NCBI RefSeq assembly: GCF_016906535.1
Contig: NC_057371.1
Coordinates: 620,001-684,000, forward strand
Direction: 5' to 3'
From: Rhizoctonia solani
Taxonomy: Eukaryota; Basidiomycota; Agaricomycetes; Cantharellales; Ceratobasidiaceae
DNA: 64,000 bases
Part shown: positions 56,800 through 64,000 of the stretch, in pieces
Numbering within the stretch: position 1 is the stretch's first letter
How the letters are laid out: each line of letters starts with the position of its first letter
Made by a program: the position numbers and the translations under genes
The notes under the pieces: model-generated
The model's input: only the letters and a program-made list of their open reading frames with translations
The model's database searches: none
Told to the model about the DNA's origin: nothing

Positions 56800-59700
56800 A
56801 TGGCGACGACAGAAACTCCGACGCGACGCGGTGTTCGGTGGGCGTTTGATGTAGCCAACAGTCCGTTTGGCGGGGCTGCCGAGTGAGTTTTCACTCTGAT
56901 GTATTTACCTTTTTTTGTTTCTTTATTTTCTTATTGTGTTTTTGGTTGTGTTGGTGTATTGTAGGCCTTCGACTCCAGAAACGAGCACGTCTTCGTTGGC
57001 GTATGTCAATTCACAAATCATCGCCCATGGATTTGCGCGTGCCCCGTTGGACTTGTCTGAACTTGGACGAGAGGAACAGAACAGGGTGGTCAAATGTGTA
57101 TTGGGCATGCTGTCCCAGAGGGTGGTAAGTATGACCGTACATATTGCTCTTTACTGCTCAACCCATATTATTCTACTAGGATGATATGCAACGTGCCGAA
57201 GATCTGTCGGCCCGGCTGAGAACGATATCTTACGAGCATGAACGAGTGTCTAATATGTTACGAGCTGCAAAGAACGAGGTCCTTCAGGCTGAACGCGAGG
57301 CCGAGGCTGCAAAGACAAAGGCCAAGTTCGTCTCTCGCCCCCCTCACTCCTGTCCTTTCCTGTACTTGAACTTATAGTTGTTCTATAGCGCACTAGCAAA
57401 AGATATCACATCTGCGCAAACATCCCACAACCGTACCGCCGCCCAACTCGCCCAGACAACATCGGCCAATGCAGCGTTGAGGGCAGCCTCGGCCGCAGAC
57501 CTCCGCAAACGCGAACAAGACGTCGCTCGGCTGAAAGAGCGATGGCAGAAGCTTGCTGGCGAGCAGGCTAAGCTCGGGACAGTCGGAGCGGGATGGTGTG
57601 TTCGAATTGGGCGGTGGCGGTCAACGAGCAGTATGTGGGTGTGAGGGGTGAAGGGGAGGAGGCTGCCGAGGGAGCTATGCGGGATGCGATTGAAGCGCGG
57701 GAGAGGCTGGCCGAAGTGAATGACGAGTTTCGGGAGGTGCTTGTTAAGTTGGTTAATGTGGTCGGAGATGGTCTTCGTGAAAAGGAGGTGAGTTTCAATT
57801 CGGGGTTTCATGTTTTTGAGTGGGCGGGATGGAGTGAATGAATGTGTGTATTTTTATTGCAGGTACCGAATATCAAACTTCCTACTCCTGCTGCATTATT
57901 TACACCCCCCGCTATTGAAGATGATGCCGGGCCGGCTCTCAATGCATACCGGACACTGCGCGATCTCATACAACAGCTGGCATCGGCCGGTTCGACTCAC
58001 TCGCCAGACAAGGAGATCGCAGCCCGCGAAGCAGAACGTGCCAAGGCAGAGAAACACCGACTCGAGATTCGGGAATGGGAAGACAAGGTTGAAAAGGTAG
58101 AACGGGAGGTTGCGAGGCTCAAGGGAGAACTAGGTCAGTCTCTTTTAGTTTCAAAATGTGGGGTGTGACCACTGATGGATTAATCGAGGTAGCTGCGAGC
58201 AACGATTTCTGTGAAAAGAGCAGGGTTTTGATTCAGCAGATGGTGAATGATAAGAAGGCATTGGAGAAGGATGTCGAAGACCGTGATTCGTACGTTCGCC
58301 GCTGCCTCTCGGCTCTTTTGTATACACCTAATCCTCAGATGTCCGATAGGAGCGAAGCAGCAACGATTGCCGAGCAACGACAGCAGCTCGAAGACGAACG
58401 GGCCAAGTTTACGGACGCCGCTATTCGACTTGCGCGAGAGCGGAGTGATTTCGAGGTACGTGTGTGCAGAGACCTTTGTTTCGGCATCTTCCCTCGGTTC
58501 AGTTCCTCCGCTTTACAATTATACATGCCATCACGTCTATCCGGGGGTTTTCATGTGAATGGTCCTTACTTTTTCCGTCATGGTGTTGAAACCAAACTTT
58601 ATCGGAACCCTAGATGAACTGGGATGGACACGTTTGTCGGCAGATATATATACATTGCTGTCTCCCCTCCTCCTCACTCATTGGGGGGCCTTGGGTGGTC
58701 ACACTGCCCTCTGCCCCGCTCGTACATTCAACTCGTCCCGATTAAAATAACTAACACACAGATTGGGTAACATTTCCATTCATTCAGGTCGAGAGGCTCG
58801 CGCTGGCTGAAGAAAAACGAGAATGGGCGACTCGACAACTGGAAGAAGATCTCCCGCGGGTAGCAACGTCTGAACCTAATCCTAAACGGCCTGTACCGGT
58901 CGTCGTCGTCGTCTCGGACTCTGGATCGTCGCCTGTTCCTATGCATGTGAGCCAGGAACCGTGCCTCCAGCCCATCGTCGAAGATGAGGAAGATCTGCAA
59001 TCAGAGCCACCGCGAGCCGGAACTGGAACCAGAGCCGGAGCCGGTCGAGCGGAACGGGTTGACGGGACAACTGCGTATGGCGCTTAAAGCTGCCAAAGCG
59101 GCCGAAGCGGGAGAACGACCGAAGAAGAGGGGAAAGGCGGCGGCGTCGACGGCAGCGGGGAAGAAGGAAAAAGAAAAGGAGAAGTCCAGGGTAAAGGTCA
59201 AGGAAAAGTCTGCGGACAAGGCCAAGGCCAAGACGAAAGAAAAGGCAGGTGCCGGCTCTGAGGAAAAAGAGAACCTTGCGTCGGGCTCAGGTTCAGATTC
59301 TGGCTCTGGTTCTGGTTCCGAGTCTGGCTCTGGCACGACATCTGTGAATCCGTTTGCGCCCGCCCCCAAGATCCCTAGTACGCCGCGATCGCTGCACCCT
59401 GCCGCCCAACGCGCACGCGCACGAAACTATGCGCCCGCTGTACCGTCGCCTTGTCGAGGATCATAAGCCTGGCGGTGTCGCCCGGGGAGAAGCAGGTGGA
59501 AGAGGTTGTGCAGCTGCCGAGTAAGATGACGATGACGCTGAGGAGCAGCGCGAATGGCCGAGGAGCGCGATCGCCCCAGAACAAGTCGCCCAAGTCGAGT
59601 GGGAGCCGGTCACCCAAGTCCGGACTTGCGGTGGGCAAGTCGCCGAAAACGGGCCAAGGAGGGGCAGGAACAGGAACAGGGGGAGGAGGGAAATCGACCA

Positions 59701-60148
59701 AGACGAGTGTGCAGTCGGATGTGCAGTCGCCGCTTCAGGCTGGGGCGGGCTCGGGTAGCGTGGTCGTGGGAAGTTTGGCGGAAAAGTTTGCTGCGGCGGC
59801 GGCCAAGGACCGGTCCAAGGGCAAGAGCAAGGGAGCCGACGCCGAGGAGGGTGAGGGCGAGAGCGAGGCTGACAGCGCGGGCAAGTCCAATTCGGCTACG
59901 ACCGAGCGATCGCGCACGGAGCAGGAAAAGGAAAAAGAGACGGCCGGGACTTGGATGTTATTTTTGCTGCACCCAAGGCAAAAGAAAAGACTACGGCGGC
60001 TGGGTCGAGTCGGGCAGGGAAGAGCCGGGTGCCCGTTGCGGCGGGGAAACCGACGCGTGTGCCGGTGGTGGCCAAGCGGGCGCTAATGACACCCCGGAAG
60101 GCGGCTGTCGGGGGAGTGCGGGCAAAGCGAAGCGCGTGGAAGGGATAA
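56800..60148 (+). CDS. coiled-coil protein with Afadin/alpha-actinin-binding domain (Msd1/SSX2IP-like)
   Basis: Starts MATTETPTRRGVRWAFDVANSP. The SSX2IP/ADIP signature follows: SLAYVNSQIIAHGFARAPLDL, RVVKCVLGMLSQRVDDMQRAEDLSARLRTISYEHERV. Long coiled coils extend over several exons (RKREQDVARLKERWQKL, RLEIREWEDKVEKVEREVARLKGEL, EQRQQLEDERAKFTDAAIRLARERSDFE). The C-terminal third is low complexity, rich in Lys, Glu, Ser and Gly, with many SPK motifs and a basic end (KRALMTPRKAAVGG). Fission yeast Msd1 and animal SSX2IP anchor microtubules at spindle poles and centrosomes (family knowledge). Breaks near 57590, 59000, 59451 and 59950 each need a base or two; three lie in short G or T runs. I treat the basic C-terminus as part of this gene rather than a separate one. 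Confidence 0.65.
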
Positions 60149-60335
60149 GATTAGCCACTTGCCACCTGTAATAGTATCCATAGCAATTGGATGTGGTGTT
60201 TGTAGATGTTATGAATTGCATCCGAGAGACACGTGCCGTGCGCCCGAGGTCGCTTGTTAGCTGTCGTCGCCCACGGGTTGGACGAAACATCTGGCGGTCG
60301 ATTGGACTTGGAGTGTTCTGACCGCAGCACATGAG

Positions 60336-63300
60336 ATGGCCTCGAGCCAAGCTAGTAAGCATGTGTGTGGGCAGCATCTGTCGTGTGCTGATGTTGTTTG
60401 CAGCCACCTCTTCTCCGCACCCGCCCCATACCGCGGGCCCCAGCACTGCGTCGTCGAGCACGACTAGTCCGACGGGCACGCACTCTACCGTAGCCACCAC
60501 TATTGGCAATCGCCACCGCTCCTGGGACGAGGACAAGCAGTGCGTAGTCTCTTTTATTCCCATTATCTCCCGTATTTACCCTCCCTAGTCTGCACTTGTA
60601 CATTCTCGACTACTGCCGTCGCCGCAAGTTCGCCGAGACAGCCTCGGCATTCGAGCGCGAGGCACGCATCTCTCCCGACTCCAGACCCAACTTTGACGCC
60701 CCCCAGGGACTGCTATTCGAGTGCGTGTTCGCCCATATGCTCTCTTCCGGTCCCTACTGATACTGCCCAGATGGTGGATTGTCTTTTGGGAGACATTCAA
60801 CTCACAGCGCTCCCACCTTGTTCCCCCCGGCCAGGGCGAGTCGGGTCCCGTCTATGTCAATGTGCGTCGCTTGTTTGTTTACCCATCTCTCTACTGACTT
60901 TTCTCTCCCCATCTTGTTTGTTTTTCCCTTGCGGCGCTGTGCTTGCTCGACTCCCCACCATCGCCAATCCCACGCGCTACCATGCCCGGTCCTCCAACTG
61001 CTGTCTGATCTCCCTCCGGCATCCCCATGCGGCCCGAACACACGGATCACTTTTCATTCCATATCTCCCCCCTCCACCTCCACCCCCATCTATTCACTCG
61101 CTCTCGTATCTCCTTGCCGCGTCTCGAACACTCGCTTCTCGACCGGGATCAAATCCGGAACTGCTTCTCCGCCCGGACACTATTTACTCCGACTTCCCGC
61201 CGGCATCGATCTCATCCGATTATTCTTTTGGGACGACTCGGTTCGTCTCCTCTGTGTGTTTTCGATGACATATGCCGTCCCGACATGTGCGCTTAGACCA
61301 TGGCTCGCCTACGAAAACTCGCCATGCACGAAAAGGATGAACAGAACAGAACACGTTCCATGAGTATGAGCATGACTGGTCACTCTCATCCGATGATGGC
61401 CGGCATCGCCCCGAGCATCAACGGTTCGGGAACAGCCAGCACCATGTCTACTCCTGCCATGGCCAATATGCCCAATCCCTTGGCCGGCCCACGGCCTCAA
61501 AGCCAAGCGAGCGGCAGGATCCCCCAGCAGCCCGGAATGGGCCAGCCCGGTCAACCAGGCATGGGTCCCGGCGCCTCTGGTCAACCCGGCATGGGTCCCC
61601 AGCAGCAAGGCCCAGGCATGCCACCAGGCCAAATGAACGGCCCTCCCCAGCAACCTGGCATGGCCGGCCCCCCACAAGGAATGGGCCTCCAAGGCCAACA
61701 GAGACCGCAACAGCCTGGAATGGGCATGCCACCAGGTCCCATGCAAATGACACCCAGTGCGTTGCTTTTCGCCCAGCCTCAAGGTTACTTATTCACCTTC
61801 CTTTCTAGGTATGACACACGCATCAACACCCCACGCCTCGACGCCCTCGGCTCCACATATCTCTTCTAGCCCGTCTCCGGTCCCGACTCCACCCCAGACT
61901 TTCCCAGGCGGACCGGGTCCTGGGCCATCGCCCCAGCAAACCCAGTTTAATCCACAATTTAATCCTTCGCAACCGCCGTTTTCAGGTCCCAACGGGCCTG
62001 GTGCAGGTCAACCTCCGTTCCCAGGCCAGCCTGGCCAGTTCCAGGGCGGTCCGGGTGGTAACCAACAGCAGTTCAGGCCAGGTCCAGGACAGTCCGGTCC
62101 TCCAGGACAAAACGGACCGTTCCCCTCGGGCTCTGGTCCTGCGTTCCAGCCAGGCGCCAACGGACCAGGTCCGGCCAGTCAGAACTTTGGACCCGGCCAA
62201 CAAGGCTTCCCGCCTGGAGCTCCTGGCTCTCAACCTTTCCAACCAGGTCCGGGCGGACAGTTTTCGGGTGGACCGAGCGGGACTGGCTTCCCGCCCAACG
62301 CGAGACCGGTGCAAGGTCCAGGCGGCATGTTTAACCAAACACCCGATTGGGCGCAGCGGCCTCCGCCCAACAACAACATGGGGCCCGGCGGTCCTGAACA
62401 GGGTCGACGACCGGATGGATCCTGGCCCGACGACGGACGACCGAGGCCTGGTCCGGGTGGGATGATGGGCCAGCCGCCGAGCAAGATGGGGCCGAATCCG
62501 GGCATGCTGAGGTATCCGCCCGGACCCCCGCAAATGATGGGCATGAACGGACCTCAGCCTGGGATGGGAGGAGGGCCGCAACAACAGCAGATGGGCGGGC
62601 CTCAACAGATGGGTGGTCTGCCGATGGGTGGACCCCAGCCTTCGCCGAAAGAAGATCCTCGGAGCATCACGCCACAGCAAACTCAAGCCGGATGGACGAA
62701 CGAGGGTGGAGTGAATATGCAACGGCGGCCAGGTGTGGCCGGCCAGGGGGGTCAAATGGGGCCGTAAGTGTATTTCTGAGCCAAGGCGGGGGGCGAGAGG
62801 GCGGAGTCAATGGAATCGATATTTATTTAATTTTTTTTCTCGTGTGTGTTTATAGGTCTGGAATGCCGGGGCCGGGACCGGGACGAGGGTTTAATCCCCA
62901 AGGTCCGCCACAGGGGCCGGGACAGCAGGGGCAAGGACAGAAACGACCTGTGTCGCCTCCTCCGGCTGCGACCATGAGCTTGGGCGGGTCGCCGCCTGAT
63001 CCTAAGCGCCCGAGACCGAACGATCCTGGACCGGGCGCCTTGGTCGAGTCGAGGACCGGGCCGGATGGGAGGCCCACTTCGTCCAAAGGTGGACCGCCGT
63101 TCCAGGGCATGCAGCAGCAGCAGGGCAATCCGGGTATGAATGGCCAAGGGCCCAACCCCCAGCAACAGCGATTACAAGTGAGTGGCTCGGCCAAGCTAGA
63201 TCAGCGTTGGTTCAACTTACACACAGGCCGATCAGCAATATACTATGGAGATGCGCGGCGCGATACTGAGGCAAGGAGGCCCCCAGGCGCCGCCGTTTGC

Positions 63301-63883
63301 AAAGAACCCGGGCCAGGTGAACGGTGCAGGTCCTGGGCAACGAGGATCGAGGCCGCCTGACGCGCCGTCTCCCGCGTCTGGTGGTGACAGCGCTGGCCAA
63401 CCACGGCAGGTGATGAACGTCAAGGGCCAAGCGAGCGGCTCGATGGGTCCCCCCGCCTCCCCCAGTCTAACGCATCGTAATGTAGGAGGGGTGAAAAAGC
63501 CGGAGAGCGCGGGGAGTAGTCCGGCACTCGCGTCGAGCACGGTCCCGAATGGAATGAACAATCCCGGAGATCGAAGTCATACGCCCGTCAAGCCGTCGGA
63601 TACCCACTCGCCCATGCCGGTGCCCATGGTCCGCCCGCAGAGCGCCCAACCGGCGATGAACCAAGGTCCATCGGGTATTCCCCCTCCACCACCCGGGTCG
63701 GCGCCACCTATGTTCCCTCCGGCCCAGTCCCCATCGAACGGCATCCTCACGTTTGACGGCAAGTTTGGGGACCAGTTTGATTTCTCGGGCGGGATGGATT
63801 TTCCGACCTTTGGGAATGACATTCTAGCGGACATGGACCCAATGTTCGGCATCGACAGCGTTGGTTGGACAAACGACGATTAA
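60336..63883 (+). CDS. LisH-domain transcriptional regulator (Flo8/SSDP-like)
   Basis: Eight exons, all phases consistent, 923 residues: 60336-60354, 60404-60539, 60589-60720, 60771-60861, 61297-61756, 61809-62763, 62856-63177, 63227-63883. The LisH segment LHLYILDYCRRRKFAETASAFEREA is followed by GLLFEWWIVFWETF, the block shared by Flo8, Som1 and SSDP proteins. A basic MARLRKLAMHEKDEQNRTRS stretch follows. The middle is a 500-residue low-complexity region rich in Gly, Pro, Gln and Met, and the C-terminus is acidic and aromatic (DFSGGMDFPTFGNDILADMD), suited to activation. In fungi these factors act in cAMP-dependent morphogenesis (family knowledge). The fourth intron (60862-61296) is unusually long for this window and could hide an alternative exon. 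The ATG at 60336, not 60331, gives the matching phase. Confidence 0.8.
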
Positions 63884-64000
63884 GTTCTTTCGATTTCTTC
63901 GACCTCCCCTCTCTTTGTTTGCTTGTTTGTTTTTTTCCCCCTCCAAAAATAGCGTTTGTTCTATGGCGTGCAACTGTTGTTTATGGTGTGTAGTTCACCC
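63884..64000 (+). other. 3' flank of the LisH gene
   Basis: Pyrimidine-rich sequence after the stop codon, running to the window edge. No terminator signal is distinct. Confidence 0.3.

Noticed and set aside
58984..60148. Separate gene for the Lys/Ser-rich protein after the SSX2IP-like coiled coils
   Set aside because: No independent promoter or conserved start; the frames continue from the upstream exons once short homopolymer losses are allowed.
61309..62755. Long antisense frames over the LisH gene
   Set aside because: They are by-products of the GC-rich Gly/Pro/Gln coding repeats and have no supporting features.

Overview
The window reads as nuclear DNA of a filamentous basidiomycete. 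Genes are cut by many short introns (about 47-65 bp), intergenic gaps are short, and several families are typical of Agaricomycetes: an F-box family with variable C-termini, a DUF6534-like seven-helix membrane protein, a CBM21-linked alpha-amylase, a rhamnogalacturonan acetylesterase and lineage-specific secreted proteins. A soil or plant-associated species such as Rhizoctonia fits, but that is inference. No bacterial, plasmid or CRISPR features are seen.

Layout. 0.9-9.1 kb: coronin and a HUA1-like zinc-ribbon protein lie side by side. They are followed by a second copy of the same block, from which about 1.4 kb has been deleted so that coronin and the HUA1-like C-terminus form one open reading frame. 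9.9-14.9 kb: two secreted carbohydrate-active enzymes, a GH13 alpha-amylase and a rhamnogalacturonan acetylesterase with a 6-nt microexon. 15.7-17.5 kb: a seven-helix membrane protein gene. 17.5-20.4 kb: gene-poor, with a 214-bp MITE and a hairpin. 20.4-26.2 kb: an Mms22/Mus7 DNA-repair scaffold. 26.8-53.3 kb: a mosaic of lineage-specific families (three small secreted proteins, an inverted pair of an orphan membrane-protein gene, two F-box proteins) interleaved with conserved genes (Dcg1-like racemase, Cdc4-like F-box/WD40, CBS protein, TPR/J protein, tRNA-Gln). 54.3-63.9 kb: conserved genes for cytidine deaminase, ARP2, a Msd1/SSX2IP-like coiled-coil protein and a LisH/Flo8-like regulator.

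How the genes fit together. Coronin, the HUA1-like protein, the chimera and ARP2 all belong to cortical actin/endocytosis. Amylase and RG acetylesterase act on starch and pectin outside the cell. The F-box + small secreted protein pair occurs twice in the same order and orientation, with the orphan membrane gene close by both times, which suggests a recently amplified lineage-specific module.

Caveat. Several highly conserved genes (ARP2, MMS22, Cdc4-like, TPR/J, SSX2IP-like, F-box) each need one or more single-base insertions to stay in frame, often inside short homopolymers. This looks like a sequencing or assembly error pattern, so frameshifts here should not be taken as gene loss without reads. 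Exon coordinates were derived by eye from GT/AG (occasionally GC/AG) sites and protein-family continuity.
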